The translations under genes and the position numbers were made by a program. Under the pieces are notes generated by a model. It did no database searches, was not told the origin of the DNA, and saw nothing but the letters and a program-made list of their open reading frames with translations. This document shows positions 1 to 3,739 of a stretch of DNA of 5,996 bases, piece after piece. Origin of the DNA: an uncultured Gemella sp. (GTDB lineage: Bacteria; Bacillota; Bacilli; Staphylococcales; Gemellaceae); NCBI GenBank assembly GCA_945869755.1, contig CAMBPW010000063.1, positions 1-5,996 on the forward strand. Direction: 5' to 3'. Numbering within the stretch: the stretch's first letter is position 1; every line of letters starts with the position of its first letter.

Positions 1-45
1 TAATGTAGTTAAGTAGTAATATTAAAAATTTTTAATAAAATAATG

Positions 46-79
46 AAAAATCCAGAAGTTATAACTCCTGGATTTTTTT
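46..79 (+). terminator. Rho-independent terminator for an upstream gene outside the window
   Basis: The arms 46-55 and 68-77 are fully complementary over 10 bp (core AATCCAG/CTGGATT), with a further AGT/ACT pairing inside, and a run of seven T follows at 73-79 on the plus strand. It would end rightward transcription entering from the left edge. A second perfect 16-bp AT palindrome lies at 21-36. No coding sequence is recognisable in 1-45 or in 80-221. Confidence 0.75.
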
Positions 80-221
80 GTATTCAGAAAGAAAATAAAA
101 TTCACTAATTATTTCTCATTTAAAATTTTTATAATATGTCCGTTTATAAAAACTATTATGTACAAATATCTATTTCTCAAAATCATCCTATGAATATTAC
201 TAGATTTCTCTTATTTAAAAA

Positions 222-248
222 ATAAAAAGAGTAGCTACTAACTACTCT
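222..248 (-). terminator. Terminator of the PemK/MazF-like toxin gene
   Basis: On the minus strand, complementary 7-bp arms (AGAGTAG 228-234 and CTACTCT 242-248) with a 7-nt loop are followed by a T-rich run. The toxin stop codon TAG (247-249) lies within the hairpin, so the gene is terminated immediately at its end and is probably the last gene of its transcript. Confidence 0.75.
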
Positions 249-594
249 AAAATGAGAAAAATTTATTAAAACTCGCAATAAAACTACGAACATCTTGTTC
301 ATCTAAAGTATATTTTTTATTCCCTAATATCCGTTTAGAATCAATTTCTCTTATTTTTCTTATTTTAATGAACGCTTTTGCACACTGTGGATTTTCTTGG
401 TATTTTTTACAATCAATAGTTATTCCACCTCTATACTTCTTTCCAGATTTCTTACTAGTTATTGGAGCAACTAACAAAGTATTATCTTTTTTAGATTTTT
501 CACTAATAACTAAAGCATAATGTTTACCCGAAAATTCTCCACCAAAATTTTGTTTGAAATCTACAAGGTATACGCCTAATATTTCAATTTTCAC
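247..594 (-). CDS. PemK/MazF-fold endoribonuclease toxin, candidate type III toxin
   Basis: This 115-aa protein looks like a PemK/MazF-superfamily toxin, the fold of mRNA-cutting ribonucleases. Visible family features are an N-terminal strand with VYLVDF (8-13), a GGEFSGKHYALVIS segment (18-31) matching the MazF G-E-..-G-K/R-..-ALVIS region, APITS (44-48) carrying the Thr/Ser expected at the active site, YRGGITID (54-61), and basic KIRKIRE (77-83). The RP usual after SGK/SGR is HY here. The start is GTG at 594, with AGAGG 8 nt upstream. No antitoxin protein gene adjoins it. Instead, a promoter, a repeat-bearing leader RNA and a terminator lie directly upstream. MazF-like folds are shared by type II MazF/PemK and type III ToxN/CptN toxins, and the layout favours type III. 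It is shorter than classic ToxN (about 170 aa). Family is fairly sure; the type III assignment is inference. Confidence 0.75.
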   Translation of the reverse strand: MKIEILGVYLVDFKQNFGGEFSGKHYALVISEKSKKDNTLLVAPITSKKSGKKYRGGITIDCKKYQENPQCAKAFIKIRKIREIDSKRILGNKKYTLDEQDVRSFIASFNKFFSF

Positions 595-608
595 AATCTA
601 TACCTCTA

Positions 609-646
609 ATAAAAAATTAAGCACATCTAAATTAATAGAAGTGCTT
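609..646 (-). terminator. Terminator between leader RNA and toxin gene
   Basis: On the minus strand, arms of 11 nt (AAGCACTTCTA and TAGATGTGCTT, plus-strand positions 636-646 and 619-629) pair with one mismatch around a 6-nt loop, followed by AATTTTTTATT. It lies between the promoter at 725-753 and the toxin's ribosome binding site. Most transcripts would therefore end as a short RNA and only readthrough would express the toxin, as in type III toxin-antitoxin loci. Confidence 0.8.
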
Positions 647-718
647 TAGTCCGTCCTTAACGAATAAGGCTTTTTGCTCCTTAAATACCTTTTCCTTAAC
701 GGATAAGGATATCGGTAC
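611..718 (-). ncRNA. Candidate RNA antitoxin (type III-like), repeat-containing leader
   Basis: The predicted transcript runs leftward from about 718 to the terminator at 611-646, about 108 nt, and has no credible reading frame. It carries two 16-nt copies, CCTTATCCGTTAAGGA and CCTTATTCGTTAAGGA, 39 nt apart. Each can fold as a CCTTA/TAAGG hairpin with a 5-nt loop. The loop of the first copy (TCCGT) is exactly complementary to ACGGA just after the second copy, so a pseudoknot or kissing pairing is possible. Short tandem repeats folding into pseudoknots that bind a MazF-fold toxin are the hallmark of ToxI/CptI antitoxins. Only about 1.5 repeat units are seen, so the family assignment is open. 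Confidence 0.55.
654..708 (-). repeat. Two 16-nt direct repeats, each an inverted repeat
   Basis: The plus-strand copies are 654-669 and 693-708, differing at one position and spaced 39 bp start to start. Each is a CCTTA-N5-TAAGG dyad. A third, degenerate CCTTAA-containing segment starts near 678 between them. They lie wholly inside the predicted leader RNA. Confidence 0.75.
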
Positions 719-724
719 AGCTAA

Positions 725-753
725 ATAATATCATTCATTAGAAAAAAAGTCAA
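725..753 (-). promoter_or_regulatory. Sigma-A promoter of the leader RNA and toxin
   Basis: On the minus strand the -35 box is TTGACT (748-753) and the -10 box is TATTAT (725-730), separated by exactly 17 bp. Transcription would begin near 718, just ahead of the repeat-bearing RNA. No terminator is visible between it and the upstream regulator gene (stop at 794), so some readthrough from that gene is also possible. Confidence 0.8.
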
Positions 754-793
754 TGTATTTCACTATTATTACAATAAATTAATAACACATTTT

Positions 794-1132
794 TTAATTA
801 TCTATTTCCAGCATATTTAATAATTTTTCTTTTTCTTCAGCTATTATAGTTTTTACTCTCGTTTCTGAATAGTGTGTAATATTTGCTACTTCTTTTAAAA
901 GTTTGTTATTTAAAAATCTTAATACAAAAATATCTTTTTTAATAATGGGCAAATCATTATAAAATTTTATCGTAGTTTCTATGTCGCTATACAATTTTTC
1001 TTTTTCATCATCTTTAAGAAATCCTACTAAACAACAAGTTCTTTCACTTTCTTTTAATATTAATTCTGAGTACAATCTATGTGCATTTTTTAATAAATAA
1101 TTTATGTAGTGTTTTGTGTGTATGTAGTACAT
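794..1132 (-). CDS. Small phage-type regulator with sigma-70 region 4-like helix-turn-helix
   Basis: This 112-aa protein has an N-terminal helical part (1-57) that I cannot place and a C-terminal segment resembling sigma-70 region 4 or ArpU/RinA-type phage regulators. The signature is LPIIKKDIFVLRF (61-73) followed by a helix-turn-helix at about 78-101 (LLKEVANITHYSETRVKTII). Such proteins bind promoter DNA near the -35 element and often switch on late or accessory phage genes. I chose ATG 1132 over the longer frame from 1234 because AAAGGA lies 7 nt upstream of it, whereas the longer start would lie inside the promoter. It is divergent from the CI-like repressor, sharing an operator region, and the toxin locus lies downstream on the same strand. 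Its target promoters are unknown. The DNA-binding role is likely; the exact family is uncertain. Confidence 0.6.
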   Translation of the reverse strand: MYYIHTKHYINYLLKNAHRLYSELILKESERTCCLVGFLKDDEKEKLYSDIETTIKFYNDLPIIKKDIFVLRFLNNKLLKEVANITHYSETRVKTIIAEEKEKLLNMLEIDN

Positions 1133-1224
1133 AATTATTAAATCCTTTCTCTTTTTTGTAGCTTTTAAAGTTACTTTTTCTTTAAAAAAATTCCGTTTTT
1201 CACGATTTAATTCCTTGTAATTAC

Positions 1225-1253
1225 ATATTAGCACTTTGTTTTTAACTTGTCAA
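1225..1253 (-). promoter_or_regulatory. Promoter of the sigma-region-4-like regulator gene
   Basis: On the minus strand a perfect -35 TTGACA (1248-1253) and -10 TAATAT (1225-1230) are spaced by 17 bp. The -35 lies inside the CTTGTCAAG dyad (1246-1254), so repressor binding there would block this promoter. Confidence 0.8.
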
Positions 1254-1288
1254 GATACTCTGTTTGTAAAGTTGCTTAAAAAGTTAAA
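1241..1288. promoter_or_regulatory. Divergent operator region with paired CTTnnnAAG dyads
   Basis: 1241-1254 (TTTAACTTGTCAAG) and the reverse complement of 1275-1288 (TTTAACTTTTTAAG) match at 11 of 14 positions, forming a large inverted repeat. Each half contains its own short dyad, CTTGTCAAG at 1246-1254 and CTTAAAAAG at 1275-1283. One half covers the -35 of the leftward promoter and the other overlaps the -35 of the rightward promoter. This is the layout expected for a repressor dimer controlling both its own gene and the divergent gene. Binding by the adjacent CI-like protein is inferred. Confidence 0.5.
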
Positions 1289-1300
1289 TTATGTTACAAT
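1272..1300 (+). promoter_or_regulatory. Promoter of the CI-like repressor gene
   Basis: An extended -10 element (TGT followed by TACAAT at 1295-1300) has a weak -35 TTGCTT at 1272-1277, spaced 17 bp. A good extended -10 with a poor -35 fits a modest, autoregulated promoter. The -35 overlaps the right-hand operator half. Confidence 0.6.
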
Positions 1301-1319
1301 TTCTTTAAGAGGTGATTTT

Positions 1320-2015
1320 ATGTCAATAGGTGCAAGAATAAAAAAGCTAAGATTGAAAAATAATTATACTTTAGAAGAACTTGGAACTTTAACAAATTTA
1401 TCAAAACAAAATTTACACAAATATGAACGTGGTATTATTACAAATATTCCTAAAGAAAAAATTGAAATTTTAGCAAAATTTTTAAAATGTAGTCCGACAT
1501 ATTTAATTGGTTGGGATATTAATGGTTTTGATAAAGATAATTGTTCTGAAATAAATAATATCTATAACGAACTTAGCCCAAAAAGGCAACAAAATGTAAT
1601 TAATTATGCAAAAGAGCAACTTGAAAAACAAAATATTTTATGTGAAAGTGCAGTAGTTTATTCATATGTAAATTTGTATGGAAGTATTTCAGCAGGTACT
1701 GGAAATTATATCGAAGATTTACCAGTTGAACAAATAAGAATTGAAGGTATAGCTCCAAAACACGATATAGCTCTTAAAGTAAACGGAGATAGTATGCTCC
1801 CACTTTTTGAAAATGACGAAATTGTATATATTAACAAAACTCAAGACATCAACAACGGACAAATAGGAGCGTTTATTTTAGACGGAGAAGCGTATTTAAA
1901 AAAATTATATAAAAAAAATGGTAAAGTTAGGTTAGTTTCTCTAAATAAAAAATATTCAGATATTGAAATTGAAGAATATAATGATTTGCGTATAGTTGGA
2001 AGAGTGGTTTTATAA
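1320..2015 (+). CDS. Prophage CI/LexA-like repressor: XRE helix-turn-helix plus S24 self-cleaving peptidase
   Basis: This 231-aa protein has two domains. Residues 1-66 form an XRE-family DNA-binding domain, with a helix-turn-helix at about 18-38 (TLEELGTLTNLSKQNLHKYE). Residues 115-231 form an S24 peptidase domain. The putative autocleavage site is the Ala125-Gly126 bond in GSISAG, the nucleophile is Ser158 in NGDSMLP, and the general base is Lys194 in AYLKKL. Proteins of this plan repress lytic or accessory promoters and cleave themselves when RecA filaments form after DNA damage. The start is ATG 1320, 5 nt after AGAGGTG; a longer frame from 1236 would run through the promoter. The gene is divergent from the regulator at 794-1132. 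Its last 162 bp are duplicated at 2865-3026, flanking the PBECR4-like cassette. Full length with all catalytic residues present, so probably functional. Confidence 0.9.
   Translation: MSIGARIKKLRLKNNYTLEELGTLTNLSKQNLHKYERGIITNIPKEKIEILAKFLKCSPTYLIGWDINGFDKDNCSEINNIYNELSPKRQQNVINYAKEQLEKQNILCESAVVYSYVNLYGSISAGTGNYIEDLPVEQIRIEGIAPKHDIALKVNGDSMLPLFENDEIVYINKTQDINNGQIGAFILDGEAYLKKLYKKNGKVRLVSLNKKYSDIEIEEYNDLRIVGRVVL
1854..2015 (+). repeat. 162-bp direct repeat, copy 1 (intact 3' end of repressor gene)
   Basis: 1854-2015 matches 2865-3026 base for base at a constant offset of 1011 bp, except A1868 versus T2879 (GGA/GGT, both Gly). The match ends exactly at the TAA stop codon. On the left it fades within the Asn-Asn codons at 1850-1855, apart from a shared ATCAA. 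Confidence 0.95.
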
Positions 2016-2032
2016 TTACTCTTCCTATTTAA

Positions 2033-2063
2033 AATAAAAAAGCCAATCTTTGTGATTGACTTT
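2033..2063 (-). terminator. Terminator of the PBECR4-like gene, convergent with the repressor
   Basis: Arms 2039-2048 and 2054-2063 pair over 10 bp with one C/A mismatch around the loop TTTGT. On the minus strand the arm is followed by CTTTTTTATTTT, a strong T tract. On the plus strand the tail is poor, so it serves mainly the leftward gene, whose stop codon (2062-2064) it touches. It may partly stop repressor transcription as well. Confidence 0.7.
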
Positions 2064-2568
2064 AAATCCACTCTATATTAATTATTTTAGTTTTTCTGCA
2101 ACTTCTATATTTATCAACTCTGCTTACATGTAGAGTTACAGGTCTATAATATCCTCTTTTATCTTTTCTTAACCCTAAAACAACATATTTTTGTTTTGAA
2201 TTATTTGCAGAAAAAACTAAACTAAGTTTCATTGTATTTTTATTAATATCTTTTTCCAAAATAAGAGTATTAACTTTATTTTCAATAAATATTTCTCTTA
2301 AAAAATAGTAGCTTTCTATTCTAGGAATTATATTAATAAGATCTTTTTTAGAATAAGTTTCCAAAGAAAAGTTATTACTTCTAACTTTTGCTATCCAATT
2401 CATTGATTTTATATCACTAATCTTATGAATACCGAATAAATGATGTAAATCAGAAATATTAAAAATTATTTCAAAAGGTTTTTCACTGTAATTAGTTAGA
2501 ATATAACATTTATTTCTACAAAAATTTTTATCATAATCATTTAATAATTCTAAAAAATCAATATTCAT
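2062..2568 (-). CDS. PBECR4-like nuclease-fold protein, candidate toxin controlled by upstream RNA
   Basis: This 168-aa protein resembles the PBECR4 family (phage Barnase-EndoU-ColicinE5/D-RelE-like nuclease 4). Matching traits are a strand FEIIFN (32-37), the block DLHHLFGIHKISD (40-52), a helical centre with PRIESYYFLREI (82-93), a strand LSLVFSAN (115-122), then VVLGLRKD and YYRPVTLHVSR (129-150). His42, His43, His48, Arg83, Arg134 and Arg142 are candidate functional residues, but I cannot assign a catalytic set. PBECR domains are known from phage polyvalent proteins and toxin contexts and are predicted to cut RNA. The start is ATG 2568, 5 nt after GGAG; a TTG at 2592 lies in the terminator T run and is rejected. 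It has no partner protein gene. A strong promoter, a structured RNA of about 215 nt and a terminator precede it. Family call moderate, activity inferred. Confidence 0.6.
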   Translation of the reverse strand: MNIDFLELLNDYDKNFCRNKCYILTNYSEKPFEIIFNISDLHHLFGIHKISDIKSMNWIAKVRSNNFSLETYSKKDLINIIPRIESYYFLREIFIENKVNTLILEKDINKNTMKLSLVFSANNSKQKYVVLGLRKDKRGYYRPVTLHVSRVDKYRSCRKTKIINIEWI

Positions 2569-2583
2569 ATTATCTCCACAAAT

Positions 2584-2606
2584 AAAAAACAAGCACGGAA
2601 CGGTGC
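2584..2606 (-). terminator. Terminator separating the structured RNA from the PBECR4-like gene
   Basis: On the minus strand GCAC-CGTTCC-GTGC (2606 to 2593) is followed by TTGTTTTTT. The 4-bp stem is short, but the T run is good and the GTGCTT arm can instead pair with either of two upstream AAGCAC copies, giving alternative folds. It ends 15 nt before the nuclease ATG, so the gene is read only by readthrough or antitermination. Confidence 0.6.
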
Positions 2607-2799
2607 AAAACTACCGAACGGAGTTAACAATTAACCACTATTTAGTAGCTAACTCCCTTTTGTGCTTCTTAGGCTCATCGCTAGGGAACAGTTTTTAGGC
2701 TCTGCCAAGCAGTATATTGTGCTTCTAATATACTTCTATCATTACAATAGACTTTTAAGGCTTATAAGCTGTTGATGAGATGATTTGTTTATCTTCTCT
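2584..2799 (-). ncRNA. Structured noncoding RNA upstream of PBECR4-like gene (candidate RNA antitoxin or regulator)
   Basis: The predicted transcript is about 215 nt with no credible reading frame. It is locally richer in G and C than its surroundings. Hairpins visible on the minus strand are TCTAT/ATAGA (2735-2751), a perfect 7-bp GTATATT/AATATAC stem (2712-2733) with loop AGAAGCAC, GGAGTTA/TAACTCC enclosing CTACT/AGTGG (about 2616-2655), and CCG/CGG at 2614-2621. A perfect palindrome GCTTATAAGC lies at 2760-2769. Internal repeats are AGAAGCACAA twice (2717-2726 and 2660-2669), GAGCCTAA twice and CCGTTC twice. The tail GTGCTT (2591-2596) is complementary to the loop AAGCAC, allowing a 6-bp pseudoknot. 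I recognise no Rfam family, and no T-box consensus is present. Confidence 0.6.
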
Positions 2800-2805
2800 A
2801 ACACT

Positions 2806-2834
2806 ATTTTAAAATATCAATATTAAAAAGTCAA
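2806..2834 (-). promoter_or_regulatory. Promoter of the structured RNA and PBECR4-like gene
   Basis: On the minus strand -35 TTGACT (2829-2834) and -10 TAAAAT (2806-2811) are spaced by 17 bp. Transcription should start near 2799. The promoter ends 30 bp from the second repressor fragment, inside the cassette, so the unit carries its own expression signals. Confidence 0.8.
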
Positions 2835-2864
2835 TAATTTAATAGTAGTTTCTCCTAATTATCA

Positions 2865-3026
2865 AACGGACAAATAGGTGCGTTTATTTTAGACGGAGAA
2901 GCGTATTTAAAAAAATTATATAAAAAAAATGGTAAAGTTAGGTTAGTTTCTCTAAATAAAAAATATTCAGATATTGAAATTGAAGAATATAATGATTTGC
3001 GTATAGTTGGAAGAGTGGTTTTATAA
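2865..3026 (+). pseudogene. Duplicated 3' fragment of the CI-like repressor gene (repeat copy 2)
   Basis: This segment encodes residues 179-231 of the repressor in frame up to the TAA at 3024-3026, including the Lys194 region, but lacks the DNA-binding domain and Ser158. A stop codon (TAA 2856-2858) lies just upstream in the same frame and there is no start codon or ribosome binding site, so it is not expressed as protein. Its single difference from copy 1 is synonymous (GGT for GGA), so it has not decayed. It probably marks the original downstream boundary of the repressor gene before the cassette arrived. Confidence 0.9.
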
Positions 3027-3060
3027 AAAATAAACACCTAAAATAAAAATTTCAGGTGTT
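3024..3060 (-). terminator. Terminator of the orphan RNA candidate
   Basis: AACACCT (3033-3039) pairs with AGGTGTT (3054-3060), extended inward by four more pairs after one mismatch to a loop of four A. On the minus strand the stem is followed by TTATTTTTTAT, overlapping the stop codon of the repressor fragment. The plus-strand tail lacks a T run, so it works mainly leftward. Confidence 0.7.
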
Positions 3061-3306
3061 ACTTCATATATAAATATAATTCATAAGGATTAAATATTAT
3101 GAATATGTTCTTTAGGCGAATATTTCCAGGAGTTTGCACTTAATAATTGTGTCTGTCGTTAAAATCTAAAAATTACCTACCTATTAGTGTTTATAAAATG
3201 CATTATTATTCTTTTTAAATTTCGCTTAAAATTATAATTTTTAAGTTTTAGAGAGTTAAATTTAAAAGCAAGAACAAAATAAATTTAAAAAGTTCACCTA
3301 AAGACA
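3027..3306 (-). ncRNA. Orphan structured RNA candidate, about 280 nt
   Basis: A strong leftward promoter and a terminator frame about 280 nt without a credible reading frame. The 5' end of the predicted RNA, TCTTTAGGTGAA (3293-3304 on the plus map), can pair with TTCGCCTAAAGA (3109-3120) over 12 bp with one G-U, closing a domain of about 170 nt. Further hairpins are ATTCATAA/TTATGAAT (3079-3104) and an AT-rich CTTAAAA/TTTTAAG stem near 3225-3245. There is no homologous protein gene after its terminator; the repressor fragment lies there instead. It does not resemble tmRNA, RNase P or 6S RNA as far as I can judge. Function unknown. Confidence 0.5.
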
Positions 3307-3312
3307 CTTTTT

Positions 3313-3341
3313 ATTTTACAACTTATTTTAAAATTTGTCAA
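3313..3341 (-). promoter_or_regulatory. Promoter of the orphan RNA candidate
   Basis: On the minus strand a perfect -35 TTGACA (3336-3341) and -10 TAAAAT (3313-3318) have 17-bp spacing, giving a start near 3306, directly before the 5' arm of the long-range helix. Its quality matches the promoters of the other two leader RNAs. Confidence 0.8.
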
Positions 3342-3478
3342 CAAAAAATTTAAGTAAATTATATTTAATTAAACTAGCTAAATTAAAATAAACAAAGAGC
3401 TAAGTAGCGTTAAAGTTTTTTAGTCAAAGTTATTTATTTTACAATTTGGTTTATAAGTTTTTTCTTAATAAAATACGT
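3342..3478. other. Gene-free AT-rich spacer
   Basis: Between the orphan RNA promoter and the inverted repeat at 3479 I find no reading frame with a ribosome binding site, no convincing promoter and no repeat. Together with the RNA candidate it makes the 527 bp between the repressor fragment and the YvrJ-like gene free of protein genes. Confidence 0.5.
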
Positions 3479-3532
3479 GGGAGTAACTTTATAAAATTGA
3501 TTTCTTTGAAATACATTTTTTAAGTTACTCCC
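3479..3532 (-). terminator. Large inverted repeat, probable end of the DUF1659-DUF2922-YvrJ operon
   Basis: GGGAGTAACTT (3479-3489) and AAGTTACTCCC (3522-3532) are a perfect 11-bp inverted repeat, with a nested ATTTC/GAAAT hairpin inside. It lies 21 bp beyond the YvrJ-like stop codon. The downstream T run is weak on both strands (CCCTTTT on plus; ACGTATTTTATT on minus), so termination strength is uncertain and mRNA end protection is an alternative. Confidence 0.55.
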
Positions 3533-3553
3533 TTTTACAAGCAGATTTTTAAT

Positions 3554-3697
3554 TTATTTTTTATATTCTTTAATTATTTTAGTCATTTCCTCAAGATTTG
3601 TTGCTATTTGTTTTAGCGTATTATCTAATTTTAGTAAGAAAAATAGAGAAACAAATATTGGAAATCCTACACTATTAATTATATTTATAATATCCAT
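3554..3697 (-). CDS. YvrJ-family small membrane protein
   Basis: This 47-aa protein has a short polar N-terminus, a hydrophobic segment at about 10-24 containing GFPIFVSLFFLL, then a charged amphipathic tail (25-47, LDNTLKQIATNLEEMTKII). This is the YvrJ pattern, with the family's GFP motif at the start of the membrane helix. YvrJ proteins have unknown function and commonly accompany DUF1659 and DUF2922 genes, as here. ATG 3697 is the only plausible start because a stop codon lies in frame four codons upstream. Its Shine-Dalgarno AAAGGAGG is 27 nt away, bridged by a 22-nt hairpin. It is the last gene of the operon, 42 bp after DUF2922. Confidence 0.8.
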   Translation of the reverse strand: MDIINIINSVGFPIFVSLFFLLKLDNTLKQIATNLEEMTKIIKEYKK

Positions 3698-3703
3698 TTT
3701 GGT

Positions 3704-3732
3704 GGGCTAGATTGAAATCTAGCCCCTCCTTT
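3704..3732 (-). promoter_or_regulatory. Shine-Dalgarno plus bridging hairpin before the YvrJ-like gene
   Basis: On the minus strand AAAGGAGG (3732-3725) is followed by GGGCTAGAT and ATCTAGCCC, a perfect 9-bp stem with a 4-nt loop (3704-3725), then 6 nt and the ATG. Folding would reduce the effective spacing from 27 nt to about 6 nt. Bacteriophage T4 genes are known where an intercistronic hairpin brings a distant Shine-Dalgarno close to the start. The stem shares one G with the Shine-Dalgarno, so folding and ribosome binding may also compete. Confidence 0.65.
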
Positions 3733-3739
3733 CTTATTT

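Larger units (their letters stand above)
2016..2864. mobile_element. Inserted RNA-nuclease cassette flanked by 162-bp repressor repeats
   Basis: The 849 bp between the two repressor 3'-end copies contain one complete leftward transcription unit: promoter, structured RNA, terminator, PBECR4-like gene and final terminator. No transposase, integrase or terminal inverted repeat is present. One repeat plus the cassette makes a 1011-bp unit, which is what single-crossover integration of a circle carrying the repressor 3' end would leave. Insertion at a gene 3' end that restores the reading frame also resembles integrative elements. The mobile nature is inferred from the repeats only. Confidence 0.5.

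Noticed and set aside
21..36. Perfect 16-bp palindrome of A and T
   Set aside because: Low complexity in AT-rich DNA; likely chance or part of the adjoining terminator region.
110..160. TATAAT at about 131 as a rightward promoter
   Set aside because: No -35 partner at suitable spacing and no gene or RNA follows on the plus strand.
654..708. Two 16-nt dyad repeats as a CRISPR remnant or protein operator
   Set aside because: Only two copies without cas genes or uniform spacers. They lie downstream of the predicted start inside a terminated transcript, so an RNA role fits better, though operator function is not excluded.
1841..2071. Minus-strand 76-codon frame opposite the repressor 3' end, repeated at 2855-3037
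   Set aside because: It is the antisense of the repressor coding repeat, has no ribosome binding site, and recurs only because the DNA is duplicated.
2584..2799. PBECR4 leader as a T-box or amino-acid riboswitch
   Set aside because: No T-box antiterminator consensus (AGGGTGGnACCGCG-like) and no specifier-loop layout; the downstream gene is not an aminoacyl-tRNA synthetase or transporter.
3100..3144. Plus-strand 14-codon frame (MNMFFRRIFPGVCT) with AAGGA 9 nt upstream, a possible tiny peptide
   Set aside because: Too short to judge, lacks a membrane segment typical of type I toxins, and lies antisense to the RNA candidate's pairing arm, which explains its conserved-looking bases.
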